64,000 bases of DNA from Acidobacteriota bacterium (GCA_016710075.1 JADJLO010000011.1:164148-228147), one strand, 5' to 3'. Numbered from the stretch's first letter, positions 33,157 to 46,988 are shown. Program-made: numbers and translations. The notes: generated by a model not told the origin, from the sequence alone.

Positions 33157-33461
33157 ATTCCGAAAAGAGAAGAGAGAGTACGAAACAGACGAAATAAACG
33201 AAACAAACGAAAAGTGTCTAAAAAAGGATGGTTCGTGAATCTCAATTATTCTGCCTATCGTGAAATTGGTTGATCTGGCACATTGACCGTTTTAAATTTT
33301 TCGTTTGTTTCGTTTATTTCGTCTGTTTCGTAATCTTCCTCGTGTTCTTTCAGGTAAATTTGACAAACGGGTGCGGCTACCGTATAGTGCGCTCTCGCCT
33401 GGGAATAACACAACGAATTGTGGTCTCTCGGCAAAACATCCCAGTAAAAAAAGTGGTTTAA
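33157..33461. other. smc upstream region with family A repeat
   Basis: This 305-bp gap holds the second family A element (33179-33336), then about 125 bp of leader before the smc ATG. No separate gene is supported. Confidence 0.6.
33179..33336. repeat. Palindromic intergenic element, family A, copy 2
   Basis: Nearly identical to copy 1: terminal inverted repeats TACGAAACAGACGAAATAAA and complement, core GGATGGTTCGTGAATCTCAA, then GGTTGATCTGGCACATTGAC. It starts 22 bp after the phosphatase-like gene. Confidence 0.85.
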
Positions 33462-37466
<4,005 letters not shown>

Positions 37467-37550
37467 TCAAATAAGAGAGATTACGACTCCACTTTATCCA
37501 AACCAGAGATGCGAAAACGAACCGATTGTTGCGGCATCTATAAAAACACA

Positions 37551-37659
37551 GTAGGGGCGCACCTATGTGTGCGCCCCCTTCTGACACCATCAAAAATTCA
37601 TACTCCGGCAACACGTATAATCGGGAGCCGTTGGGGCGCACACATAGGTGCGCCCCTAC
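37551..37659. repeat. Perfect 27-bp inverted repeat (GTAGGGGCGCAC)
   Basis: Arms 37551-37577 and 37633-37659 are exact complements (GTAGGGGCGCACCTATGTG...) with a 55-base spacer. Each arm is itself partly palindromic. No protein is encoded. Confidence 0.85.
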
Positions 37660-37879
37660 GTATGTTCGTATAGTCACGTATTGGTAACGTGGTTGAATTC
37701 TTTTAGACTCAGCAAAAGCATTGGACTGGAAATAATTCCAGGCCATTGAAACTAAGGCTCAATTTGATGTCTGCATCTATTGGACCATATTGGATAAAGT
37801 GGAGTACGAAACAGACGAAGTAAACGAAACAGCGGAAAGTATAAAGTTTCTGATGCAAATGGACCTGGCAGCTAACATT

Positions 37880-38004
37880 GGCCATACGAGCTGGGGCGCA
37901 GGCGTCCCGCCTGCGTGTATCGGCAACTGAGTCAATTGATGTTTACGATTTTGTCTTTTGCGATTAATCGCAGGCGGGACGCCTGCGCCCCAGCTCGTAT
38001 GGCC
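37880..38004. repeat. Perfect 36-bp inverted repeat (CGCAGGCGGGACGCCTGCG type)
   Basis: Arms 37880-37915 and 37969-38004 are exact complements (GGCCATACGAGCTGGGGCGC... ) around a 53-base spacer. Each arm contains the smaller palindrome GCAGGCG-TCC-CGCCTGC. A related element lies at 44939-45056. Confidence 0.88.
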
Positions 38005-38179
38005 ATGCGCCCGAGTTGTTCGATCACTTCACCAGAGGCGTCCCGCCTGCGCTCCACGGAGTCAGCCTGCATTCAAGTATCATCGTCTCGTCAGGTCAGG
38101 CTTTAAACTTTCCGCAACGGAATTCTTTCTTCCCCTACTTGACATAGGCACATTGGATTCTTATACTACGCAACTTCGA

Positions 38180-38253
38180 TGGGAGGTCGTCTAATGGTAA
38201 GACTGCGGACTCTGAATCCGTCTATCGGGGTTCAACTCCCTGCCTCCCAGCCA
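38180..38253 (+). tRNA. tRNA-Gln (anticodon CTG)
   Basis: This 74-nt cloverleaf has acceptor TGGGAGG pairing with CCTCCCA, D-loop TCTAATGGTAAGA, anticodon stem GCGGA/TCCGT with loop CTCTGAA (anticodon CTG), T-arm GGGGTTCAACTCCC, discriminator G and encoded CCA. It reads CAG codons. A T8 run starts 4 bases later and could terminate transcription. Confidence 0.95.
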
Positions 38254-38365
38254 CCTTTTTTTTCAATTCATCCCACCTTCCCCGCAATCCTTTACTAAGA
38301 TCGAAGACTGATTTATCTTTCGCAAACGCAGTAAATAAATTTCATTTATCGAAGGGGATAAAACG

Positions 38366-38878
38366 GTGTCTAAGGATCGCAAAGGAAGTACCAAAAAGGG
38401 CAAAGGCTACACGCCTCCGGCCGACAGAGTAAAGAAGAAACGGTCAAACAACACACAGATTGTGATCATTGCGCTGATCGTGGTGGTTGCCGCGGCAGCG
38501 ATCGGATACCTGTGGTTCTCCAACAGGGAATCCATTGGAGTCGAGGTGACAACGCCCTCGGGGTTGAAATATGTCGATCAGGTGATCGGCAAGGGCCCAA
38601 ATCCGACTCCCGGTAAAACCGTAAAAGTCCATTACACGGGAACACTGACCGATGGGACCAAGTTCGACAGCTCCGTCGATCGAGGCCAGCCGTACGAATT
38701 CATCATAGGGACAGGCGCGGTGATCAAGGGCTGGGATGAAGGCCTCATGTCGATGAAGGCCGGCGGCAAGCGCAAACTGATCATTCCAGCAAATCTTGGA
38801 TACGGCCCGCGCGGCCAGGGAGCAATTCCGCCGAACGCGACGCTCCTGTTCGATGTCGAACTGCTGGGAATCAAATAA
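38366..38878 (+). CDS. FKBP-type peptidyl-prolyl cis-trans isomerase, membrane-anchored
   Basis: This 170-residue protein has a basic N-terminus (about 30 residues, Lys-rich), one TM (about 31-51, IVIIALIVVVAAAAIGYLWF), then an FKBP domain (about 63-170). The domain reads TPSGLKYVDQVIGKG, VKVHYTGTLTDGTKFDSS, EFIIGTGAVIKGWDEGL and IPANLGYGPRGQGAIPPNATLLFDVELL. It speeds proline isomerisation in folding proteins, here on the outer face of the inner membrane. The start is GTG 38366 with GAAGGGG 8 bases upstream. Intact. Confidence 0.94.
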   Translation: MSKDRKGSTKKGKGYTPPADRVKKKRSNNTQIVIIALIVVVAAAAIGYLWFSNRESIGVEVTTPSGLKYVDQVIGKGPNPTPGKTVKVHYTGTLTDGTKFDSSVDRGQPYEFIIGTGAVIKGWDEGLMSMKAGGKRKLIIPANLGYGPRGQGAIPPNATLLFDVELLGIK

Positions 38879-38883
38879 AAACC

Positions 38884-39066
38884 AGATTACGAAACAGAAA
38901 AATACAAGAATACGAAACAGACGAAAAGAGTCTAAAATAAGGATGGTTCGTGAATCTCTATTATTTTGACTATCGTAAAACTGGTTGATTCGGTACATTG
39001 ACCGCCTGAAAAATTTTCGTTTATTTCGTCTGTTTCGTACTCTCGTATTTTTCTGTTTCGGAATCT
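38884..39066. repeat. Palindromic intergenic element, family A, copy 3
   Basis: It starts 5 bp after the FKBP stop. The ends GATTACGAAACAGAAAAATA and complement enclose an inner TACGAAACAGACGAAAAGAG and a core GGATGGTTCGTGAATCTCTA that diverges about 10-15% from copies 1 and 2. Confidence 0.8.
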
Positions 39067-39097
39067 TTCTTCCTTGTCTTCGTAAACTAATAACATC

Positions 39098-41614
39098 ATG
39101 TTGCCACAAAGGATTTTGGCGAAAAAGACGAAGTGGGTTTGGATAGCCTTACTGGCAATGGCGCCGCTGGCCTATTATGCCGGCGTGCGGCTGATCCTGA
39201 ACATCGATCCGAGTGCGCGAATAGGGATCAACTACGATCGTGAGCAGTTGATCGTGCGGGCCGAGCAAGCGGCCACGCAGGCAGGCGTCAATGTTGCAGG
39301 ATGGGATGTCTACATAAGATTTCTGCCGAACACCAATCTCTTTTACTATTACAAGTATCGCAGTGGAGCGGAACGGGAGCTTGCGAAACATCTTGCGCCC
39401 GACGCTGAATTCAAGGTTCGGTTCCGGGCGCCTGACAGGTCGGAGAACATCGAAGTAGCCTTTGACGTCGACGGACACACGCTCGGATTCACCCACAACA
39501 TATCCAAAACGAAAACCGGAAAAGATCCGGGTGATGAAAAATCCCGCGAGATAGCAGAAGCTGCGTTCAAGGCCAGGCTGGCTGCGGCGGGAATAACAGT
39601 TCCGGTGGAGCTCAAATCTGCCGGCACGGTCAGTAATGAGCCGCTCAACACGGGTATTGCACGGCAATACACCTGGAGCCTTCCATTTGCCACGCTGCCT
39701 GAACTCAAACTCGAGGGAATCATCAAGGTCCGCGACGGAGTCCTGATAAGCGACAGGATCAAGGGTGAGCTCGATCCTGTATTTACCAGCACGAAACTGA
39801 TCAACGATAGCGGGTTCAAGCTCCTCAGCGTTCTGTTATACGGCCTTTGTATTGCCATCGTGGTCATCTTCGGCATCTATCGCTTCGTTCGGAGGGCGCG
39901 AGAGAAGGAGCTCTCCTATTCTAGAATATCCCTGATTGCGCTGATCTTTGCCGCCGTCATGTTCAGCTTTGCATTCATCACCGACGCGGCATTTTATGAC
40001 ACCTCCGAGACGCCGGATATGAACATCTCGGACGCTGTGATAATGTTCATTGCCTCGATATTCTATCTGTTATTCGGGCTGATAATCGGTCTGGCGTATG
40101 GAAGCGGCGAAGGCGACATGCGCGAGGGGTTTCCAGGTAAATTGACCTCGCTCGATTCCCTGCTGACCGGAAAGATATTTTCAAGAAATGTTGCACGGTC
40201 GGTCGTCACCGGATGGGCATTCGGCGGATGGTTGATGCTGGGAGTAAATCTGATCACCCTGCCGTGGCTGAAAAATCCGCTTTATGGCGAGAGCTATGGC
40301 CCACTCGATGCGTGGTTCGGCAATGCGCCCTGGCTCCTGCCGTATGTAGCATGGATGATGGATTCAATATTGATCGTCATCATAGGATTGTTGATTCCGC
40401 TGCCATTCCTGCGATCGAGGATTAAATCGTTACGAATAATCCTGCCGCTGCTGTTTCTGTTCACCTGGGTGGCCTGTTCCGGGCCATACATGAGTTTTCA
40501 TCCCTGGGGAGTAATGCTGTTGATGGCGGCATTCAGGGCCTGCCTGGTGCTGACGTTATTTTTCAAGTTCGATCTGCTGGCAACGATTGTCTGCCTGGCT
40601 TCGCCGACATTCGTGGCCTTCACCACGGCGATGGCCGCGCAGCCCTCCGACAGCCTTCACCGTTCGGGCTTGATATCGCTCTCGTTTGCAAGCCTTGTGC
40701 TCATCGTTGAGATCTATTTCGCCTTCCGTGGCAGGCTTTACAAAGAAGACGAAGTGAGACCGATCTATGCAAGGAATCTGGCGCAGAGAGTGGCGATGCA
40801 GGCCGAGGTTGGAGCCGCGCGCGAGGCTCAAAAGAGACTGATGCCCGAATCGATACCGAATGTGCCGGGTCTGTCGATTGCCGGAACCTGTCTTGCCGCC
40901 CACGAAGTCGGTGGCGATTTTTTCGAAGTCTTCGAAATCGAACCCGGCAAGATTGGAGTCCTGATAGCCGAAGGCGGCGGCCAGGGAATCGGTTCGGCCC
41001 TTTCGATAGCCTTTGCCAAGGGGTTTGTCATGCCGCGAATAAAATCCGACCGCTATGCCGACAATTCTCCAATCGAAGTTCTGAGAAGCCTGCAAAAACA
41101 ATTGAGCAGCAGTGCCATTGGATCATCCGGCGGATTATCCGATTCGGGTCAAATGGGACTGGCCTATGCAGTAGTCGATACGGCGGACGGCTCGGTGCGA
41201 TATGCCAAAACGGCAGGTTATCCGGCAGTGCTCATCGGCAAGGCTGGAAAGCAGCACGCAACCAATCCGGCCGATGAACGCAACATTCGATTCTCTTCCG
41301 GCAGGACGGAAGATGAAGAGAACGATTACTCCATCACCGCCTCGGAATTGAATCTCGAAACCGGAGACAGCGTTATCTTCTACACCGACGGACTGGCCAA
41401 AAGCTGGACGGGCGGCAGCAGCTCTCCCGATAAGGAGTTTGGGGAATTCCTCGATGACTGCACCGAATCTTCTTCGGAAGAGATGAACGAAAATCTTATG
41501 AAGAGGATCGAAGACACGGCAAAGCGAGCCAGGAAGGCCGGTTTCGAGGATGATCTGACAGCCCTGGTCATCAAAATCAATCCTCCACCGGTCAACGAAG
41601 GGGAGGAAGAATAG
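39098..41614 (+). CDS. Polytopic membrane protein with SpoIIE/PP2C-like domain (first of pair)
   Basis: This 838-residue protein has a TM near residues 10-30, an extracytoplasmic region (about 35-240), a block of 7-8 TMs (about 245-540) and a cytoplasmic SpoIIE-type serine phosphatase domain (about 560-830). The domain shows VGGDFFEV, FYTDGLAKSW and DDLTALVIKI, but the motif normally reading ADVSGKG is AEGGGQG, so one metal-binding Asp is Glu. It may be weak or inactive and regulatory. It is followed after 3 bp by a paralogue with intact motifs. SpoIIE/RsbU proteins act on anti-sigma antagonist partner switches; none is adjacent. Confidence 0.85.
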   Translation: MLPQRILAKKTKWVWIALLAMAPLAYYAGVRLILNIDPSARIGINYDREQLIVRAEQAATQAGVNVAGWDVYIRFLPNTNLFYYYKYRSGAERELAKHLAPDAEFKVRFRAPDRSENIEVAFDVDGHTLGFTHNISKTKTGKDPGDEKSREIAEAAFKARLAAAGITVPVELKSAGTVSNEPLNTGIARQYTWSLPFATLPELKLEGIIKVRDGVLISDRIKGELDPVFTSTKLINDSGFKLLSVLLYGLCIAIVVIFGIYRFVRRAREKELSYSRISLIALIFAAVMFSFAFITDAAFYDTSETPDMNISDAVIMFIASIFYLLFGLIIGLAYGSGEGDMREGFPGKLTSLDSLLTGKIFSRNVARSVVTGWAFGGWLMLGVNLITLPWLKNPLYGESYGPLDAWFGNAPWLLPYVAWMMDSILIVIIGLLIPLPFLRSRIKSLRIILPLLFLFTWVACSGPYMSFHPWGVMLLMAAFRACLVLTLFFKFDLLATIVCLASPTFVAFTTAMAAQPSDSLHRSGLISLSFASLVLIVEIYFAFRGRLYKEDEVRPIYARNLAQRVAMQAEVGAAREAQKRLMPESIPNVPGLSIAGTCLAAHEVGGDFFEVFEIEPGKIGVLIAEGGGQGIGSALSIAFAKGFVMPRIKSDRYADNSPIEVLRSLQKQLSSSAIGSSGGLSDSGQMGLAYAVVDTADGSVRYAKTAGYPAVLIGKAGKQHATNPADERNIRFSSGRTEDEENDYSITASELNLETGDSVIFYTDGLAKSWTGGSSSPDKEFGEFLDDCTESSSEEMNENLMKRIEDTAKRARKAGFEDDLTALVIKINPPPVNEGEEE

Positions 41615-41617
41615 CCC

Positions 41618-44062
41618 ATGAAATGGCGGAATATCGTTCTTCTGATTACCCTTGCGGTATGCGGTTATGGTGCGCTTTACACTCTTCTTCCAGGGCTGGA
41701 CCTTGAGGCAAAGCAGTCATACCGGCTGGATCGCTCCATCGCCATCGCAAGGACGAAAGAGTTGGCAACAGAATCAGGAATCGATACATCCGGATGGGGC
41801 GAAGTGGTCCGGCAGAATAACAATATCAGGATCGGATTTCTGCTGTACAAGTATCCGGATACGCCCGGCAAAAATCTGGTGGCATCCTCCAGATTGCTGG
41901 TCAGGCTCAACAATCCGCGTACAGGGCAAAGGTTCTCTGCCGATTTTCTACCCTCAGGTCGCATGGTCGGCTATCAGTATCAGCCCCACAAAGGAGACAA
42001 CGCGCTCAAGGATCTCTCGGACAGCAACGAAGAAGCGGACGATCCATCCGATAAGAATGTCTCCCCCGGCCAATCCGTCAATGCAGACGTTAAACTGATC
42101 GCTGAAACAGCGGCAAAAAAGCTGGCCGGCGATGACTGGCCACTCTTTGCTCCGATCTCGGACGACGATATCCGCAAGACCACCCGAAGATATGCATGGA
42201 CAGCCACACCGCCTGGACTGAATATGACGATCCAGACTTCAGTCAAAAACGGCAAGGTTCAGGTAATGGCGCTTGACGCCGTCGTCACGCCCGAAATCGC
42301 GAAACAATATGATCAGAGCTGGGGCCGTCGCAATCGGCTGATAGGTAATATTGCCAATTTCGTCATCTGGCCGGCGTTTCTTCTGATCATCATCTTCTAT
42401 TTCACGGGAATCATCAGAAGGAACATTCCTCACCGGGTGACGCTTCAGTTCCTCGCTGCCGTTTTCATCCTGCTGCTGACCGCGAATTTTGCCGGGACTT
42501 TTTCAGAAGATCTGCGATTCGGCACCTTCATAGGCTCTTCAAAAACCTACTACTGGCTGGAATTGATTCTGCCCTGGGCATTGGTCGTACTGCTGGTCAT
42601 GGTAGTCTCCTTCATAGTCTATCTTTGCTGGGCGGCCGGACTGGCGTTTTCGATCAGAGAACCGCAAAGAAAGACGATCAGTTTCGAATTACTTTTTAAA
42701 GGAAAAATCTGGACCAGGCAGGTTCTCAGATCGATATTCATTGGTTTTGCGGCCGGCGGCGCCATTGCGGCCGCACCCTATCTGGTGACAGGCTCGCGGC
42801 TCTTCAGCAACAGCACAGTGATCTTCAACGACCTTGGAAGCCTGGTGGCTTCTCGATACCCGGCTTATGCCTCGATAGCGACAATACAGCTCGAAGGCAT
42901 TCTGATCGTTTTTGGATTTCTGGCGCCTCTGATCTCATGGTTTCTGCGGCGCCCGATGCTGGAAAATCTGCTGATCTTCCTCGTTGCCTTCTTTGCCATG
43001 CTGGCTGAAAGGTATGCGATCGGATCGATGGCCCCGATGTTGCTCACATCACTGCTTGAGACGCTGGTACTGTTTACGATCTATATCAATGCCGATCTGC
43101 TGGCGGTGATGGCGGCATCTGTCTCGTCCACGCTGGCGATGGCGTCTGTCGCGCTCATCGCCCAGCCCGTGGCTTCACTCAGTACCTCCGGCTGGCGCGG
43201 CCTTTCGGCTCTCGGCATTATGCTCGTCGTTTCACTTGTCGGAATCTTCAAGGCCCGGGTGGCTAAAGACGAAGAGACGACCATCCCGGCTCACTTGCTG
43301 ACCACGAAAGCTGAACGCGAACGACTGCAGGCCGAATTCGATATCGCCCGCAAGGCCCAGCAGCAGATGCTGCCAGCCAATCCGCCGCGCTTCGAAGGAA
43401 TTGACATCGCCGCAACCTGCATCCCGTCAAAAGATGTCGGAGGCGACCTCTACGATTTTCTCAAATTGCCCGGCGGCAAACTCGGCATCGTCGTAGCCGA
43501 TGTCTCCGGCAAGGGAGTCCCCGCTTCTCTTTATATGACTCTGACCAAGGGCTTGATGGTCTCGGTGTCAGAGCAGATTTCAGACCCGGGCGAGATCCTG
43601 CGTGAAGTCAATAAACACCTCTTTGAAGTCTGCCGCAGGCGAGTCTTCGTGACTCTTTTCCTCGGAGTTCTCGACCCGGAAACAATGAGCTTCGATTACG
43701 CTCGCGCCGGCCATAACCCACCGGTATTCTTTCGCAAAACGAACAACGAGACCCGCCTGCTTACTCCCTCCGGCATCGGCCTCGGTTTGAATGGCGGCCG
43801 GATCTTCGATACCTCGCTCGAAGTGGCCTCTTTGAAGCTCCAAAAGGGCGATTCTCTCTATCTTTACTCCGACGGGATCACGGAAGCGATGAATGCGAAA
43901 AACGAGGAATACGGCGAGGAAAGATTGATGGAGATGATCAGGCGCCTCGACGGCTTTAATGCCACTGATATGCGAGATGCGATCATGGAGAACGTCCGCG
44001 TATTCCTCGGCAAGGTCGCTCCCCAAGATGATCAGACCCTGGTGGTTGTGAAGATTGGGTAA
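41618..44062 (+). CDS. Polytopic membrane SpoIIE/RsbU-type protein phosphatase (second of pair)
   Basis: This 814-residue paralogue has the same layout as the gene before it: N-terminal TM, extracytoplasmic segment with ESGIDTSGWGEVV (compare AGVNVAGWDVYI in gene 1), TM block (about 245-535), linker helix (ERERLQAEFDIARKAQQQMLP) and SpoIIE domain. Metal-binding motifs are complete: VGGDLYDF, VVADVSGKGVPASLYM, LYSDGITEAMN and DDQTLVVVKIG. It is predicted to dephosphorylate a serine/threonine on a partner protein. GGAGGAAG overlaps the end of the first gene, so the two are translated together and may form a heterodimer. Confidence 0.92.
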   Translation: MKWRNIVLLITLAVCGYGALYTLLPGLDLEAKQSYRLDRSIAIARTKELATESGIDTSGWGEVVRQNNNIRIGFLLYKYPDTPGKNLVASSRLLVRLNNPRTGQRFSADFLPSGRMVGYQYQPHKGDNALKDLSDSNEEADDPSDKNVSPGQSVNADVKLIAETAAKKLAGDDWPLFAPISDDDIRKTTRRYAWTATPPGLNMTIQTSVKNGKVQVMALDAVVTPEIAKQYDQSWGRRNRLIGNIANFVIWPAFLLIIIFYFTGIIRRNIPHRVTLQFLAAVFILLLTANFAGTFSEDLRFGTFIGSSKTYYWLELILPWALVVLLVMVVSFIVYLCWAAGLAFSIREPQRKTISFELLFKGKIWTRQVLRSIFIGFAAGGAIAAAPYLVTGSRLFSNSTVIFNDLGSLVASRYPAYASIATIQLEGILIVFGFLAPLISWFLRRPMLENLLIFLVAFFAMLAERYAIGSMAPMLLTSLLETLVLFTIYINADLLAVMAASVSSTLAMASVALIAQPVASLSTSGWRGLSALGIMLVVSLVGIFKARVAKDEETTIPAHLLTTKAERERLQAEFDIARKAQQQMLPANPPRFEGIDIAATCIPSKDVGGDLYDFLKLPGGKLGIVVADVSGKGVPASLYMTLTKGLMVSVSEQISDPGEILREVNKHLFEVCRRRVFVTLFLGVLDPETMSFDYARAGHNPPVFFRKTNNETRLLTPSGIGLGLNGGRIFDTSLEVASLKLQKGDSLYLYSDGITEAMNAKNEEYGEERLMEMIRRLDGFNATDMRDAIMENVRVFLGKVAPQDDQTLVVVKIG

Positions 44063-45077
44063 ATCTGTAAATACCAAACCAAAATTCAAACCCTGAACTT
44101 TACCCTTACACGAACCATAAGCTTAACGCCCACAACCCGCGAAGGGGCCGGGTGGAGGGGGAGCGGAACCGTACGACCCCAATCGCCGCGAAGCGGGCGA
44201 CAAAAAACAGCCACTTGCCTAAATCTGCTTCGTGGGCTTGGATTATTTTTCACGTTACCTGGGGTTCCGCTCGGCCTGCGGCCTCGCTTCACCCCAGGCT
44301 ACACGCTGCCGCCGGCTTCGCCGGCTGTGAGCCCTATTTTATGGGGCTATTGTCAACAATGGACAAAATTCATATCCGTATCTGTCAATCCATCTGAAAA
44401 ATACCAAACCAAAATCAAACCCTGAACTTCACCCTCACACGAACCATAAGCCACAACCCCCAGGGCAGCGCGTGAAGCCAGGTTCCGCTGGCCTTGGCCT
44501 GCTTTCCCCAGCTCGCTTGCGGCTGTGAGCCCTATTTTATGGGGCTATCGCCACAATGGACAAAATTCATATCCGTATCTGTCAATCCATCTGTAAATAC
44601 CAAACCAAGATTCAAACTCAGAACTTCACCCTTACACGAACCATCAGCATAACACCCACAACCCGCGAATCGGGTGGCAGCGTGTAGCCCAGGGTGGAGC
44701 GAAGGCCGCAGGCCGAGCGGAACCCTGGGTATCGATCCCTCACAATTCCCAAGCCCGCGATAGCGGGCGACAGAAAAGCGGCCCCCCGGGTATGCTTTCA
44801 ATGATTTTTCAGATTTCGCAACAACCGGAAAGGGTGCAGGAATGGATAAAGAAAGGTGAGGCCGGCCGGCAGCCTCAAAGCCAGCCAGTCGGCTACGCTG
44901 GGATTTGCCAGGATGTGGAACAGAGTTTGGAATGGTCGAAATACGAGCGGGACCGCAGGCGTCCCGCCTGCGTCAATTCGATTAACGCTAATCTGATATG
45001 AATGTGCAGATATTTCAATACACGCAGGCGGGACGCCTGCGGTCCCGCTCGTATTTTGAATTCGCCAACAGTATCAG
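44063..45077. other. One-kilobase gene-free patch of repeats
   Basis: It holds three direct copies of AATACCAAACCAAAATTCAA followed by CCTTACACGAACCATAAGC (at ~44068, ~44398 and ~44595), two copies of GAGCCCTATTTTATGGGGCT plus ACAATGGACAAAATTCATAT (~44328 and ~44527), and GC-rich inverted segments containing CCGCTCGGCCTGCGGCC. A perfect hairpin follows at 44939-45056. No gene is supported. Confidence 0.75.
44939..45056. repeat. Perfect 35-bp inverted repeat (CGCAGGCGGGACGCCTGCG type)
   Basis: Arms 44939-44973 and 45022-45056 are exact complements (AAATACGAGCGGGACCGCAG...) with a 48-base spacer. It has the same inner palindrome and layout as 37880-38004 but different outer bases. Confidence 0.88.
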
Positions 45078-46824
45078 TTAATCGATATGAATCCTCATTC
45101 GCCTGAACGCTATGCCAAGGCTTTTGAATTGTTCCAACCGTTCCTCGCCGACCTTAAGACTTGATATGAGCACCTCGGTGACGCCGTGTTCCTCTATCAG
45201 ACCCGGGAGTTCCCTGCTGTGGAAGATCTGATATCCCCGAAGAAGCTTTCCCGTCTTGGTGCGATCGTCATCGATAAATCCTACCGGGTCGTACTGATGA
45301 GCGGGATTATTGAGCAGCTCGCCAATGAGCATTGCCCCACCGTCGCCGGCGCCATAGATCAAAACCGGCCTGGCGTCCGGATTAGCCTTACGTCGGCCCA
45401 CCAGCAGAGTGCCGAGAAACCTGAAAGACACACGGCTGGCGGCGACCATCAGGAAGATTAAAATTCCATTGAGGATCATCACCTCTGAGGCCATTGAACC
45501 GATAAAGTGAGAGAATGGCCATTCCGGCAATCCCAGAGCCGAGAACTGTCGATTTGGCTATGGTCACCAGTTCATCGATTCCGGCATAGCGCCAGATCCC
45601 GCGATAGACGCCACCGGCGAGGAAGGCGAACAATTCAATTCCGATCATCAGCGGCACGGTGGCGGCGAAAATCTTTCGCTGGTCGGGAGGAATGTCCCCA
45701 TCCCAGCGGATCAGATATGCGACGTAATATGCCAGGACGATCATGCCCATATCGAGCAGGTTTTCGAAGATTCGCCGGCGATGAGTGAAGCCCTGGATAA
45801 CATCGATCAACGTCCCACCGGGGTGCTCGCTCTCGTCATAAACCTTGACTTTGCCCAGAAGCAGGCCGATGAAAAGAATTGTCAGGGCAAAGCCGGCTAT
45901 GGTGACGACCGTGACTCCTATCCTCATCTGGCGGACATAAACTGCTATTATGCCGGCTATGATGGCAACCAGGTAAAGGAGGATGACTGCCCTCCGTTCC
46001 GACATTCCGAGGGCGACCAGCCGGTGAGATGTGTGATCGCGGCCTCCCTGAGAAACTGCCCGGCCTGATAGCTTGCGTGTGACTGTTACGATGCTGGTGT
46101 CCAGTATTGGAATAATGAAGATCAGCACAGGCGTCAGCAGTACTGCAGCAAGATTTCTGGTTCTCGCCTCACCGCTCATCAGTGCAATCCCTCCCAATGA
46201 GAAGCCCAGAAACAGCGCTCCACAATCTCCCATAAAGATCGATGCCGGATTGAAATTGAAGACAAGAAACCCTGCAATTGCTCCGATCATAATCAGCGGC
46301 AGCAGCAGTTCCACCGATTGCCCGCTCGCCGCAAAGTTGATGGCCAGGAATATGCAGGCAATGAGCGAAATCCCACCCGCAAGCCCGTCCATATTGTCCA
46401 GAAGATTGATGGCGTTGGTGATGCCGACCAGCCAGAAAATCGTCAGCAGATCATTGATCGACTGGTGAGAGGTCCACGGCATCCGCAGGCCACCATAAAC
46501 CACTATTGAAGCCGCAATCAACTGCATGACCAGTTTGATATACGGTTTGAGCTGGATCAGATCGTCGATCAGGCCAGTGGCAAAGAGGATCGTCGCGCCA
46601 AGCATGATCGGATAAAAAGCCGATAATTGAGGTGTATAAAACAAAAATCCCCCGGCAAAGGTGAGGTAGATTGCAATGCCTCCCATCAAAGCCGTGGGTT
46701 TCTGATGCCAGCGATCCGGACGCGGCCGTGCGACGACACCGTAACTGCGTGCCGCGTTGCGAACAAGGTATGTCAGCAACAAGCTGATCGATGCCGTGAA
46801 TATGATTACTATAGCCGGCCACAT
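45078..46824 (-). CDS. WecA/MraY-type sugar-phosphate transferase fused to CapD-like N-terminal module, one frameshift
   Basis: A membrane protein of about 582 residues. Residues ~1-330 form a polyprenyl-phosphate N-acetylhexosamine-1-phosphate transferase: GLIDDLIQLKP, NAINLLDNMDGLAGG, FMGDCGALFLGF and the HxxH-like GGRDHTSHRLVALG. Residues ~365-470 form a four-TM module (LLDMGMIVLAYYVAYLIRWDG, GGVYRGIWRYAGIDEL) and ~480-582 a Rossmann CoA-binding-like domain (PVLIYGAGDGGAMLIGEL, VGFIDDD), as in the N-terminus of CapD/PglF. The SDR dehydratase that should follow is absent. The frame shifts near 45500 (one extra base). It would start lipid-linked glycan assembly for the surface polysaccharide. 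Confidence 0.85.
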
Positions 46825-46833
46825 AATAAAGGC

Positions 46834-46988
46834 AGATTACGAAACAGACGAAATAAACGAAAAATGCTCAGGTGGTAAAGGTGCTGGATCATCCATTATT
46901 TCAATATATGAAATAACAGAGATTCACGAACCATTTACCATTTGAGCTCTTTTCGTCTGTTTCGTTTATTTCGTCTGTTTCGTAATCT
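46834..46988. repeat. Palindromic intergenic element, family A, copy 4
   Basis: The ends GATTACGAAACAGACGAAAT and complement enclose a core inverted relative to copies 1-3 (GAGATTCACGAACCATTTAC). It joins the epimerase 3' end to the WecA-type gene and supplies the last codons of the epimerase. Confidence 0.8.

Larger units (their letters stand above)
37467..38179. other. Gene-free region rich in palindromes
   Basis: This 713-bp gap between smc and tRNA-Gln holds two long perfect inverted repeats (37551-37659 and 37880-38004), a half-copy of family A (37805-37840) and a further GGCGTCCCGCCTGCG near 38040. Open readings here are mirror products of the palindromes, not genes. Confidence 0.7.

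Noticed and set aside
32471..33245. Short minus-strand open frames reading FRLFRLFRLF or DYETDEINETDEK
   Set aside because: They are translations of the family A palindromic repeat and occur wherever the repeat does.
44152..45001. Small open frames in the 44-45 kb patch
   Set aside because: They consist of repeat segments found again at 57.6-57.9 kb and have no start signals or family resemblance.
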